A DNA stretch of 64,000 nucleotides from positions 434,001 to 498,000 of the forward strand of contig JADJQR010000001.1 of NCBI GenBank assembly GCA_016712675.1. The letters run 5' to 3'. Position 1 is the stretch's first letter. Every line of letters starts with the position of its first letter. The DNA is from a bacterium. GTDB taxonomy: Bacteria > Krumholzibacteriota > Krumholzibacteriia > LZORAL124-64-63. Positions 1 through 7,505 of the stretch are shown in pieces. The position numbers and the translations under genes were made by a program. The notes beneath the pieces are model-generated. The model ran no database searches. It saw only the letters and a list, made by a program, of their open reading frames with translations, and was not told where the DNA came from.

Positions 1-12
1 AGGAGATGCACC

Positions 13-513
13 ATGGCGTTGAACATCGGGAAAGAGATGACCGCGCTGAAGCGCATGACGGTGCCGGAGCTACGGCGGAAGTACGCTGCAGTCTTCGGTG
101 AGGACACGACGTCCAGGCACAAGGAGTTCTTGATCCGCCGCATCGTCTGGCGCCTGCAGGTCAACCAAGAGGGCGGCCTGTCCGAGCGCGCCCGGCAACG
201 GGCCCGGGAATTGGCCACCGAATCTGACGTCCGACTGACCGCGCCTCGGCCGCGCCCCGTGGTTCCGGGCGGCGAAACGGCCACCGCCCCGATCGAATTC
301 CCCAAGGACGACCGCCTGCCCATGCCCGGCACGATCATCACGCGCCGCTACAAGAACCAGACGATCGAGGTCCGGGTCCTACCAAAGGGGTTCGAATACG
401 AAGGCGACATCTACCGGACCTTGAGCGCCGTGGCCAAGAAGGTCACGGGCACCCACTGGAACGGATTCGGCTTCTTCAATTTGGTTGAAAAGGGGTGCGC
501 CGATGGCCGGTAG
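13..513 (+). CDS. DUF2924 family protein
   Basis: A 166-residue basic protein that I recognise as DUF2924. The N-terminal part carries the family pattern of a short helix (LKRMTVPELRRKYAAVFGED) followed by an R-rich helix (HKEFLIRRIVWRLQ). The C-terminal half has the conserved GTIITRRYKNQTIEVRVLPK stretch and a YRTLSAVAKKVTGTHWNG segment. This family is repeatedly found directly upstream of large serine recombinases in integrated elements, and here its end overlaps the start of such a recombinase by 11 bases. The start is well supported by AGGAGA at the window edge followed by ATG at 13. Its biochemical function is unknown; helping the recombinase (for example as a directionality or DNA-binding partner) is only an inference from gene order. 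Confidence 0.85.
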   Translation: MALNIGKEMTALKRMTVPELRRKYAAVFGEDTTSRHKEFLIRRIVWRLQVNQEGGLSERARQRARELATESDVRLTAPRPRPVVPGGETATAPIEFPKDDRLPMPGTIITRRYKNQTIEVRVLPKGFEYEGDIYRTLSAVAKKVTGTHWNGFGFFNLVEKGCADGR

Positions 514-2056
514 GAAGCCAGACACCCCGACCATTCGTTGCGCCACCTACACCCGCAAGAGCACCGAGGAAGGGCTCGAGCAGGAGTTCAACAGCCTCGA
601 CGCCCAGCGCGAGGCCGGCGAGGCCTTCATTGCCAGCCAGAAGAGCGAGGGGTGGGTCTGCCTGCCTGACCGCTATGACGACGGCGGCTACACTGGCGGC
701 AACATGGAACGCCCGGCGTTCAAGCGCCTGATGGCCGACGTCGAGGCCGGGCGGATCGACTGCATCGTGGTCTACAAGGTCGATCGGTTGTCGCGAAGCC
801 TGCTGGATTTCACCCGGATCATGGAAGCCCTCGACAAGCGCGGCGTCTCCTTCGTATCAGTGACCCAGCAGTTCAACACGACGAGCTCGATGGGCCGATT
901 GACCCTGAACATCCTTCTCTCGTTCGCGCAGTTCGAGCGGGAGATCATTTCCGAACGGACTCGCGACAAGATCGCCGCCGCCCGCCGCAAAGGGAAGTGG
1001 TCGGGCGGGCGGCCGATCCTCGGTTTCGACGTCGATCCCAAGGGCGGTCGCCTTTTGGTCAACGAGGCGGAGGCCACCCGCGTGCGGGCCATCTACGAGC
1101 TTTATCTGGACCGCGAGTCGCTCATCGCCACGATCGCGGAGCTCGATGCGCGGGGGTGGACCAACAAGCAGTGGACCACCAGGAAGGGCCGCGAATCCGG
1201 CGGCTCGCCCTTCAACAAACACAGCCTCCACAGTCTGCTGACCAACGTTCTTTACATCGGCCGCCTCACCTACAAGGACGAGGTGCACGACGGGGAACAG
1301 CCGGCGATCGTGGATGAGGAGATCTTCCGCCGTGTCAGGCAGATCCTGGGGCGCAACGGGGCCACCGGCGGCAAGCACGTCCGCAACCAGTTCGGCGCGA
1401 TCCTCAAGGGCCTAATCAATTGCGTGCCGTGCAACTGCGCCATGGTGCCGACCCACGCCACCAAGAAAGACCGGCGCTACCGGTACTACGTCTGCGCGAA
1501 CGCCCAGAAGCGCGGCTGGCACAACTGCCCGTCGAAGTCGATCCCCGCCGGCGAGATCGAGAAGTTCGTCATCGACCAGGTGCGCGGCATCGGGAGCGAT
1601 CAGGCGCTCCTGGCCGAGACGTTGGGCGGTGCGCGGGCCGAGGCCAAGGCGCGGATCAAGGAACTCGAAGCTGAGAAGTCGGGTCTGGCGCGCGAACTGG
1701 GGCGCCACAACGCCCAGATGCGCGATTTGGCGGGGTCGGTCGGGTCTGGCGGCACGGCCACCGACCGCATGGCTGACCTGCTGGATCGCATTCGTGGCAT
1801 GGAGCAGCGCCTTGCTGCGATCCGGGAAGAGATGGCCACCTTGGGGCGGAACCTGATCGACGAGAATGAGGCAGCCCGAGCCATGGCGGCCTTCGATCCC
1901 GTTTGGGAGACGCTCACGCTGCGCGAACAGGGGCGGGTGGTCCGCCTGCTGATCCAGCGCGTGGACTACGACGGCGACAATGGCACGATCGCGGTGACCT
2001 TCCACCCGGCAGGTATCGAGATGCTGTCGCGCGAGTACGCGGAGGAGAACGCATGA
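503..2056 (+). CDS. Large serine recombinase (phage/ICE-type integrase)
   Basis: A 517-residue site-specific recombinase that would integrate or excise the element through a covalent serine-DNA intermediate. The catalytic domain starts at about residue 11 (CATYTRKSTEEG, nucleophile Ser20) and includes the YKVDRLSRSLLDF and LLSFAQFERE signatures near residues 90-155. A recombinase domain follows at about 165-290. A zinc ribbon lies near 310-345 (CVPCN, then CANAQKRGWHNC), and a coiled-coil segment follows at about 375-470, the usual order for large serine recombinases. I take ATG 503 as start, with AGGGG just upstream; a TTG at 485 in frame is the alternative. It overlaps DUF2924 upstream and, by an ATGA, the next gene. 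The attachment sites were not identified. Confidence 0.93.
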   Translation: MAGRKPDTPTIRCATYTRKSTEEGLEQEFNSLDAQREAGEAFIASQKSEGWVCLPDRYDDGGYTGGNMERPAFKRLMADVEAGRIDCIVVYKVDRLSRSLLDFTRIMEALDKRGVSFVSVTQQFNTTSSMGRLTLNILLSFAQFEREIISERTRDKIAAARRKGKWSGGRPILGFDVDPKGGRLLVNEAEATRVRAIYELYLDRESLIATIAELDARGWTNKQWTTRKGRESGGSPFNKHSLHSLLTNVLYIGRLTYKDEVHDGEQPAIVDEEIFRRVRQILGRNGATGGKHVRNQFGAILKGLINCVPCNCAMVPTHATKKDRRYRYYVCANAQKRGWHNCPSKSIPAGEIEKFVIDQVRGIGSDQALLAETLGGARAEAKARIKELEAEKSGLARELGRHNAQMRDLAGSVGSGGTATDRMADLLDRIRGMEQRLAAIREEMATLGRNLIDENEAARAMAAFDPVWETLTLREQGRVVRLLIQRVDYDGDNGTIAVTFHPAGIEMLSREYAEENA

Positions 2057-2463
2057 CACGGCCGCTGAAGATCACGAAGGAAGTCCATTTCCGGAGCATG
2101 AAGCGCGGCAGGAAGGTGCTGCAGGAAGGCGTCAAGGCGCCCCAGCCGACTCTGGGTCGCGTGCCGCGCGTTTCGCGCGTGATGGCGTTGGCTATCCACA
2201 TGGCGGATCTGCGCCACCAGGGGGAGGTCGCCGACTACGCCGAGCTGGCCCGCTTGGCGCTGGTGTCGCGCGCTCGCATGACCCAGATCATGAGCCTGGT
2301 TCTCCTGGCGCCGGACATCCAGGAGGAGATCCTGTACCTGCCCCGCGTGGATGGCAGCCGGGAGTCTGTCGCCGAGAAGATGGTCCGGCCCATCGCGGCG
2401 GTCCCGGACTGGCGGAAGCAGCGGGTGATGTGGCGGGCACTAAAGGCGGGGATTCCCGACTAA
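2053..2463 (+). CDS. Small helix-turn-helix-like protein downstream of the recombinase
   Basis: A 136-residue protein translated from an ATGA overlap with the recombinase, so the two are very probably co-translated. The N-terminus is basic (about residues 1-35). The middle reads as a helix-turn-helix of the ParB/KorB style (GEVADYAELARLALVSRARM, about residues 57-76), followed by QIMSLVLLAPDIQEEIL, a phrase often seen in small proteins encoded beside serine recombinases. I do not know a named function. The context suggests a DNA-binding accessory such as a recombination directionality factor or regulator; that is inference. Confidence 0.75.
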   Translation: MTRPLKITKEVHFRSMKRGRKVLQEGVKAPQPTLGRVPRVSRVMALAIHMADLRHQGEVADYAELARLALVSRARMTQIMSLVLLAPDIQEEILYLPRVDGSRESVAEKMVRPIAAVPDWRKQRVMWRALKAGIPD

Positions 2464-2527
2464 CTCCCTCGCACTCGGCAGTTTAACCTGTTGCCAATCA
2501 AGGCTATAAAAAAATGCTGCGCCGGCA

Positions 2528-2556
2528 TTGACACGCCGGCCAATGTGTACTATTTA
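2528..2556 (+). promoter_or_regulatory. Sigma-70-type promoter for the XRE/ImmA operon
   Basis: TTGACA at 2528-2533, a 17-base spacer, and TATTTA at 2551-2556, lying 80 bases ahead of the XRE gene. Two GCCGGC blocks (2521-2526 and 2535-2540) flank and overlap the -35 box. They could be operator half-sites for the regulator encoded downstream, but that is not shown. Confidence 0.6.
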
Positions 2557-2635
2557 TTAAACATGGACGGGCGGCGACATCCGACAGCCTGGGCGGCCTA
2601 ACGAGGTCGTTCGGCAACGACGAGGAGGTGAGACT

Positions 2636-3001
2636 ATGGCAGGAAACCCGGAGTTTGGGCAGCGGATTCGCGATCTCCGCGAGGCGAAGAAGGTGGTCGA
2701 TCCCACTTTTTCCCTCAGGCAGTTCGCACAGAGAGTCGGTATCAGCGCCACGTTCCTGAGCAAGATCGAAACCGGAGAATTCGATCCGCCGAGAGCTGAG
2801 CACATCATCACGATGGCAGCACTGCTCGAGGTCGATGCCGACGAGCTACTTGCACTGGCCGACAAGACCGACCCGGAGCTCGGTGACATCATCAAGTCCG
2901 AGCCCAAGGCAATGGCCGACTTGCTACGGACGGCACGCGACCGCGGCTTGACCGTCGAGGATCTCGAACGAACCATACGGTACATGAAGAAGCAGTCCTG
3001 A
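2636..3001 (+). CDS. XRE-family transcriptional regulator
   Basis: A 121-residue Cro/C1-type helix-turn-helix protein. The HTH covers about residues 8-70 (FGQRIRDLREAKK, SLRQFAQRVGISATFLSKIE, then HIITMAALLEVDADELL). The C-terminal tail (LLRTARDRGLTVEDLERTIRYMKK) resembles the extension of repressors paired with ImmA/IrrE proteases. A GAGGAGGTGAG ribosome site precedes ATG 2636. The next gene encodes an ImmA-type metalloprotease 24 bases downstream. This pair is the familiar repressor/anti-repressor-protease arrangement of mobile elements (ImmR/ImmA in ICEBs1 is the studied example), so it may control excision or induction of the element; that role is inferred. Confidence 0.88.
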   Translation: MAGNPEFGQRIRDLREAKKVVDPTFSLRQFAQRVGISATFLSKIETGEFDPPRAEHIITMAALLEVDADELLALADKTDPELGDIIKSEPKAMADLLRTARDRGLTVEDLERTIRYMKKQS

Positions 3002-3025
3002 GCGCAGATCGTGCAGGAGGTACGC

Positions 3026-3745
3026 ATGGCGAGAGACAACAATCTTGTCCACGGCTCTGTCCACGGCTTTGTCCACAAGAAAACCATCGAAGCTGGTGCC
3101 CTGGTCTTGTTGGCCGAGTACGGGAGGAAGTATCATGTAAGTGTTCAGCCGCCGATTCCCGTCGAAGAGATCATCGAGGCCCATCTCGGCCTCACGTTCG
3201 ATATCGAGGATCTCCCGCGGCTGTTGAACGTCCGCGATGTCCTGGGTGCAACCTGGTTCCGGTCTCGAGAGGTGAAGATCGACCAATCGCTCGATCCGAC
3301 CGTATTCCCGTCCAAGCTGGGGCGATATCGGTTTACCGTCGCGCACGAGGTCGGTCATTGGGAGTTGCACCGCCAACTGTACCTGTCCGCCGAAGGGCAG
3401 GCGGCCATATTCGCGGGCGCTGATCGCCCGGTGATTTGCCGGTCCAACGATAAGAGCCCGCTGGAATGGCAGGCGGACTCTTTCGCCGGATATCTGCTGA
3501 TGCCGAAGTCTATGGTCTTCGCCCAGTGGGAAGCCATGCACGGCTCGCGGGAGCCGTACATCGCCGTCGACGAGATCGCAGGTCTGAAGGTCCGCTGGGG
3601 CCTCGGCGAGGACGAGCGACCCACGGTCGAGGTGGCGCGGCAGATGGCGTCAGCGTTCCAGGTCTCGGCGCAGGCGATGCAGATCCGGCTAATTGATCTC
3701 GGACTGATCCGGACCGATGTGCCAGAGCCAGGGCTGTTCTCGTGA
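3026..3745 (+). CDS. ImmA/IrrE-type metallopeptidase
   Basis: A 239-residue zinc metallopeptidase of the ImmA/IrrE (DUF955) family, expected to cleave its partner repressor. The catalytic motif HEVGHWELH lies at about residues 107-115, and the third-ligand region EWQADSFAGYLLMP follows at about 146-159. ATG 3026 is chosen because AGGAGG sits at 3015-3020; a GTG at 3011 would overlap that site. The N-terminus is odd: three 12-base repeats encode LVHGSVHGFVHK, which is not part of the usual family domain. The gene follows the XRE gene in what looks like one transcript. Confidence 0.9.
   Translation: MARDNNLVHGSVHGFVHKKTIEAGALVLLAEYGRKYHVSVQPPIPVEEIIEAHLGLTFDIEDLPRLLNVRDVLGATWFRSREVKIDQSLDPTVFPSKLGRYRFTVAHEVGHWELHRQLYLSAEGQAAIFAGADRPVICRSNDKSPLEWQADSFAGYLLMPKSMVFAQWEAMHGSREPYIAVDEIAGLKVRWGLGEDERPTVEVARQMASAFQVSAQAMQIRLIDLGLIRTDVPEPGLFS
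3045..3079 (+). repeat. Three 12-bp GTCCAC-bearing tandem repeats
   Basis: GTCCAC occurs at 3047, 3059 and 3071, exactly 12 bases apart, inside the unit TTGTCCACGGCT and its variants. It lies in the first codons of the ImmA-like gene. The units resemble a relaxed DnaA box (TTATCCACA), but no other origin-like feature is close. Confidence 0.7.
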
Positions 3746-3843
3746 AATCCCCGGCCCCTTTTTTTCGTCCACAGTGTTTAGTGTTTAGTCCACAAGATAC
3801 GCACACGTTATCCCCAGGTCGCCGTCAACAGGAAGGATCCGCC

Positions 3844-4170
3844 ATGAAAACTCCCAGGAAATCCACTCTCTTGCCCGCCCAGGCCGAGCTCGTCGGAATG
3901 ATGCAGAAACTCGACTTCGGCATCATCGAAGGGCTCGTGATCCGTGACGGCCTGCCGGTGCTCAAGCCTCGCCCCCGCGTTGTCCGGGACGTGAAGTTCG
4001 GCGCCGGCAACGGTCGTCGCCCCGAAGCCGGGCTCACCGACTTCGCCCTGAAGTCCAGCGTCCAGGAACTCATGGACGCGTTCGCCTCCCTCGGCAACGC
4101 GACGGTGCGTCGCCTGGAGGTCCAGCATGGCCTGCCCTTCCGCATGCAGGTGGAGGAGGTGACGTCCTGA
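3844..4170 (+). CDS. Uncharacterised 108-aa protein of the phage-like element
   Basis: A 108-residue protein that I cannot assign to a function. The N-terminus is basic; the middle (GMMQKLDFGIIEGLVIRDGL) and the C-terminal helix region (SVQELMDAFASLGNATVRRL) look folded rather than random. ATG 3844 has AGGAAGGA at 3831-3838. A GC stem followed by a T-run (about 3748-3766) ends the preceding ImmA operon, so this gene begins a new transcript. A long RNA hairpin and the sigma-factor gene follow. Confidence 0.7.
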   Translation: MKTPRKSTLLPAQAELVGMMQKLDFGIIEGLVIRDGLPVLKPRPRVVRDVKFGAGNGRRPEAGLTDFALKSSVQELMDAFASLGNATVRRLEVQHGLPFRMQVEEVTS

Positions 4171-4225
4171 CCTGAAGGGCCAACCGCCCCGCTCCCTTCC
4201 CTGACTGATCGTCACCAGACATAAA

Positions 4226-4350
4226 ACCGGCCACAAGGTGGAGGTGCATGTGGGTGTCGCCGTAACGGCGAACCACGTGTGCCTCCGCCACGCCGGTCTA
4301 TGCGCTGCCTCGTGCGACACCCATGCGCCTCTCCGCGGCCTCAGGAGAGG
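4226..4350 (+). promoter_or_regulatory. Highly structured RNA leader with sequestered ribosome site (candidate cis-regulatory RNA)
   Basis: Bases 4226-4297 fold into one long hairpin. ACCGGC (4226-4231) pairs with GCCGGT (4292-4297), GGTGGAGG with CCTCCGCC, TGCATGTGG with CCACGTGTG (wobbles included), and TCGCCG-TAA-CGGCGA forms the tip. A competing helix is available: GGGTGTCGC (4252-4260) is exactly complementary to GCGACACCC (4314-4322). Next, CCTCTCC (4328-4334) pairs perfectly with GGAGAGG (4344-4350), which is the ribosome-binding site of the sigma-factor gene (ATG 4356). Two exclusive folds plus a masked ribosome site are the hallmarks of a riboswitch, thermosensor or protein-responsive leader. 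I do not recognise it as a known class. Confidence 0.6.
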
Positions 4351-4355
4351 TTCCG

Positions 4356-4979
4356 ATGGAGAACGCAAAGCAGCGCATCCTCGACGGATACGCCCGTGAA
4401 GTCATTCGGCACAAATCCAGGCAGTTGATCGGCAAGTACGGATTCACCCGCGACGACTACGACGACTTGCAGCAGGCGATGATGCTCGACCTGTTGCGGC
4501 GCCTCGCCAACTACGACCCCAGCAGGGCGGGCCTCAGCACCTTCGTGGCCCGCGTCGTCGACCGCAAGGTTTCCACCCTGATCCGCCACCAGCGGCAGGA
4601 GAAGCGCGACTACCGGCGGCATGTCTGTCCGCTGGATGCGCAGGTCGAGGACCAGGACGGCCAGCAGCGCGGGCTCGACGAGATTCTCAGCCAAGACACC
4701 TACGACGAAGAACTCGCGCGCCACGACCGCCCCGAGGCTGAGCGCCTCGACCTCAGGCTCGACCTCTCGTTGGTGCTGGATGAGTTGCCCGAGGATCTGC
4801 GTGACCTCGCCCGCCGCCTGCAAACCCGAACCGTGGCCGAGATCGCCCGCGAACTCGGCGTGCCGCGCAGCACGCTCTACGAAAAGGGCATCGCCCGTCT
4901 GCGGAAGATCTTCGAGGACAACGGACTGCGCGAATACCTCGGCGACTCCCGACACCTCGGCAAGGGACAGGGTAAGTAA
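4356..4979 (+). CDS. Phage-type sigma-70-family RNA polymerase sigma factor
   Basis: A 207-residue sigma factor like those of uncultured phages. A region-2-like segment covers about residues 15-85 (DDYDDLQQAMMLDLLRRLAN, then STFVARVVDRKVSTLIRHQR), where core binding and -10 recognition would reside. A region-4-like helix-turn-helix covers about residues 140-195 (LDELPEDLRDLARRL, then TVAEIARELGVPRSTLYEKG). The start is ATG 4356 behind AGGAGAGG, which itself lies in a hairpin. It probably directs transcription of the replication block that begins 45 bases downstream; this is inferred from position. Confidence 0.82.
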   Translation: MENAKQRILDGYAREVIRHKSRQLIGKYGFTRDDYDDLQQAMMLDLLRRLANYDPSRAGLSTFVARVVDRKVSTLIRHQRQEKRDYRRHVCPLDAQVEDQDGQQRGLDEILSQDTYDEELARHDRPEAERLDLRLDLSLVLDELPEDLRDLARRLQTRTVAEIARELGVPRSTLYEKGIARLRKIFEDNGLREYLGDSRHLGKGQGK

Positions 4980-5024
4980 CCCTCAGTGGGCAGACACGCC
5001 CTGAACTGCAAAAGAGGAAGCACG

Positions 5025-5330
5025 ATGAACCGAGAAATCCACCGCTACGAGTTCGAGGCCTCCGCGCCGGCAGACGAGATCGAGAGCACGCTGCTGCTGG
5101 CCGTGATGGCGGTCGAGGGCCTGCACGGCAAGTCGCGCGTGAGGCTCGACGCGAAGTACTGCTTCGACGCCGAGAAGCACGCCTGCGTGATCGATGCCGA
5201 CACGGTCGTCGGCCAGGACATCAGCCGCATCTTCACGGGTTTTGCCATCCGCGAGTTCGGCGAGGGGTCCTTCTCGGTCAGCCGCGTCGAGCGCATGCCC
5301 AAGACCGAAACGGAGGACCTTAGCTCATGA
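5025..5330 (+). CDS. Uncharacterised 101-aa protein at head of replication block
   Basis: A 101-residue acidic protein starting MNREIHRYEFEASAPADEIE with a good AGAGGAAG ribosome site. I recognise it only as a protein that recurs in front of the nuclease/ATPase/DUF669 genes of similar phage elements; its function is unknown. It contains no cysteine cluster beyond two isolated residues and no membrane segment. Its last codons overlap the start of the nuclease gene by four bases, indicating coupled translation. Confidence 0.72.
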   Translation: MNREIHRYEFEASAPADEIESTLLLAVMAVEGLHGKSRVRLDAKYCFDAEKHACVIDADTVVGQDISRIFTGFAIREFGEGSFSVSRVERMPKTETEDLSS

Positions 5331-6154
5331 ACATGCCGGAAGTGTTCAAACGACGCGCGTGGAGCGTCCAAGATATGATCTGCGAACCGGCCGACGTGTA
5401 CCACGCACAGGCCGGCAAATACCTGTCCAGCCACATGCTGGCCGAGTTCCGGCGCAACCCGCTGCTCTTCCACAAGAAGGAACTCGGGCTGGTGCAGGAC
5501 CAGGACCGGCCGGCATACGTCGTCGGGCGTGCCGCACATGTCCTCATCCTCGAAGGGCGCGAAGTCTACGAGCAGACCTACGCCTTCGGCGGGCCGATCA
5601 ATCCGAAGACCGGCCAGCCGTTCGGCAGCCGCACGAAGGCATTTCAGGAATGGGCCGAAGGCCAGGGCAAGCCCGTACTCGACGACGACCAGGCCGCCCT
5701 GATCGAAAGCCTCAACGCGTCGGTGCAGACCCACAAGCACGCCTCGGCTCTTCTGGCTGACGGTGTCCCCGAAGGCGTGGTGCGGGCGACGTACTGCGGC
5801 GTGCCGTGCCAGTCCCGCCTCGACTGGCTGAATCCCGAGCGCGGCATCGTCGACCTGAAGACCTGCGAGAACCTCGACTGGCTCCAGACGGATGCGCGCG
5901 CCTACGGCTACGCTCACCAGCTGGCCTTCTACCGGTCGGTGATCGCATTCCTCACCGGCACGAACCTGCCCGTCTACATGATCGCCGTGGAGAAGCGCGA
6001 ACCCGTGCGTTGCGGCGTCTGGCGGATCAGCGAGGAGGTTCTCGGTCTCGCCCAGAAGGAGAACGAGGAAGGCATCGCGCGCCTGATCGACTGCCGGGAG
6101 CGGGACGAGTGGCTCACCGGCTACGAGGACATCCGCGACTTCGACTGGATCTAG
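5327..6154 (+). CDS. PD-(D/E)XK nuclease-like protein (exonuclease VIII type)
   Basis: A 275-residue protein similar to the DUF3799/RecE-like PD-(D/E)XK nucleases of phages, expected to resect double-stranded DNA ends for recombination or replication. Visible landmarks are GRAAH (67-71), the first acidic residue in QSRLDW (D166), the catalytic IVDLKT (D176, K178) and the QLAFYR motif (Q198, Y202). The start ATG overlaps the previous stop codon. It lies upstream of an AAA ATPase, a DUF669 protein and RusA, which together form a recombination/replication module. Confidence 0.85.
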   Translation: MNMPEVFKRRAWSVQDMICEPADVYHAQAGKYLSSHMLAEFRRNPLLFHKKELGLVQDQDRPAYVVGRAAHVLILEGREVYEQTYAFGGPINPKTGQPFGSRTKAFQEWAEGQGKPVLDDDQAALIESLNASVQTHKHASALLADGVPEGVVRATYCGVPCQSRLDWLNPERGIVDLKTCENLDWLQTDARAYGYAHQLAFYRSVIAFLTGTNLPVYMIAVEKREPVRCGVWRISEEVLGLAQKENEEGIARLIDCRERDEWLTGYEDIRDFDWI

Positions 6155-6162
6155 ACGACAAA

Positions 6163-6233
6163 GGGAGCGGGCGGAATGGCGTGACGTGCTGTCGCCCGAG
6201 CGCGTCGGGACTCCCTGGGTCCGCCCGCTTCCC
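6163..6233 (+). repeat. Long inverted repeat between nuclease and ATPase genes
   Basis: GGGAGCGGGCGGA at 6163-6175 is complementary to TCCGCCCGCTTCCC at 6220-6233 apart from one extra T. The 44 bases between them can form shorter helices; TCGGGA at 6205-6210 can also pair with TCCCGA at 6230-6235. This occupies most of the only sizeable gap in the replication block. It may be an RNA-processing or attenuation site. Confidence 0.5.
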
Positions 6234-6264
6234 GACCAATCTCAACTGGAAAGGAGATGCGACC

Positions 6265-7047
6265 GTGAAGCTTCTGCAGCAAGTCACCAGCGGACGAGGT
6301 CCGGCCCCGAGACGCGTGATGCTCTACGGCACCCACGGCATCGGGAAGTCGACTTTCGCCTCGTGCGCACCGAAGCCCGTGTTCATCCAGACCGAGGACG
6401 GTCTGGGCGAGATCAACTGCGCCAAGTTCCCGGTCACCACGACGTTCGATCAGGCCATGCAGGCCCTGTCGGAGCTCTACACCGACGAGCACCCCTATCG
6501 AACCGTCGTGGTGGATTCGCTGGACTGGCTCGAGCGGCTGATCTGGACCGACGTCTGCCGCAAGCGAAATGTCGAGAGCATCGAGGACATCGGCTACGCC
6601 AAGGGCTACGTGTTCGCCATGTCGCAATGGCGCGAGTTCCTCGAGGGCCTGTCCGCGCTGCGCAGCGACAAGGGCATGACGACGATCCTGATCGCCCACG
6701 CCCGGATCGAGCGTTTCGAGAACCCCGAGACCGATAGCTACGACCGCTACGTGCCGCGTCTGCACCGCCTGGCGTCCCAGGTTCTGCAGGAGTGGTGCGA
6801 CGAGGTCCTGTTCGCCACGTTCAAGGTCTTCACCAAGCAGACGGACGAAGGCTTCGACCGCAAGCGCAACCAGGGCATCGGCACCGGCGAGCGCGTCCTG
6901 CGCACGGTCGAGCGACCCGCTCACGTCGCCAAGAACCGCCTGAGTCTCCCCGAAGAGCTGCCGCTGGACTGGAACGTCTACGCCCAGCACATGACCACCG
7001 AACCGATCAGCGCGCCCCAGGGCGGCAAGAGCAAAGGAGCGAAGTAG
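6265..7047 (+). CDS. Phage AAA ATPase (AAA_24 / RecA-like)
   Basis: A 260-residue ATP-binding protein. Walker A is GTHGIGKST at about residues 19-27; the Walker B segment is YRTVVVDSLDWLERLIW at about 78-94; TTILIAHARIERF follows near 139-151, as in RecA/Sak4-type phage ATPases. GTG 6265 is the start because AAGGAGA sits at 6251-6257; the open frame extends upstream without a ribosome site. It probably acts as a single-strand annealing or recombination ATPase together with the DUF669 protein encoded two bases downstream. That role is known for related phage modules and inferred here. Confidence 0.82.
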   Translation: MKLLQQVTSGRGPAPRRVMLYGTHGIGKSTFASCAPKPVFIQTEDGLGEINCAKFPVTTTFDQAMQALSELYTDEHPYRTVVVDSLDWLERLIWTDVCRKRNVESIEDIGYAKGYVFAMSQWREFLEGLSALRSDKGMTTILIAHARIERFENPETDSYDRYVPRLHRLASQVLQEWCDEVLFATFKVFTKQTDEGFDRKRNQGIGTGERVLRTVERPAHVAKNRLSLPEELPLDWNVYAQHMTTEPISAPQGGKSKGAK

Positions 7048-7049
7048 CC

Positions 7050-7505
7050 ATGGCGAATCTCAATGGCTTCGATGCCAACAACGTCGATCCCGCGACCGAT
7101 TTCGAACCCCTGCCGGCGGGAAAGTACCTCGCGGTCATCACCGACTCGCAGATGAAGCCGACCAAGAGCGGTGCCGGCCACTACCTCGAGCTGACCTTCC
7201 AGGTCATCGACGGGCCGTTCAAGAACCGACTGCTGTGGTCGCGGCTCAACCTGGACAACCCGAACCGGCAGGCCGTCCAGATCGCCCAGGGCGAGCTGTC
7301 TGCCCTCTGCCGCGCGATCGGGGTGTTGCAGCCCAAGGACTCGATTGAACTGCACAACCTGCCCCTGGTGATCACCGTGAAATGCAAGAAGCGCGATGAC
7401 ACCGGCGACGTGGTCAACGAGATCCGCGGCTACGCCCGCAAGGACGCCGCCGCGGGCGTGCCTCAGCAGGAGGCGACCAGCACCCCGCCCTGGGCCCGGC
7501 GATGA
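7050..7505 (+). CDS. DUF669 protein (probable phage ssDNA-binding partner)
   Basis: A 151-residue DUF669 protein. It shows the family opening (GFDANNVDPATDFEPLPAGK), the YLELTFQVIDGPFKNR strand pair and the LWSRLNLDNP motif, then QGELSALCRAIG and VITVKCKKRDDTG. Proteins of this family accompany AAA_24 ATPases in phage recombination modules and are thought to be OB-fold, single-strand-DNA-binding proteins. The start is ATG 7050, immediately after the ATPase stop and with GGAG upstream inside that gene. The end overlaps RusA by four bases. Confidence 0.85.
   Translation: MANLNGFDANNVDPATDFEPLPAGKYLAVITDSQMKPTKSGAGHYLELTFQVIDGPFKNRLLWSRLNLDNPNRQAVQIAQGELSALCRAIGVLQPKDSIELHNLPLVITVKCKKRDDTGDVVNEIRGYARKDAAAGVPQQEATSTPPWARR

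Noticed and set aside
3750-3840. A DnaA-dependent origin in the gap before the 108-aa gene
   Set aside because: Only isolated TCCACA and TTATCCCC matches are present, without a proper array; the repeat cluster at 11820 is a better origin candidate.
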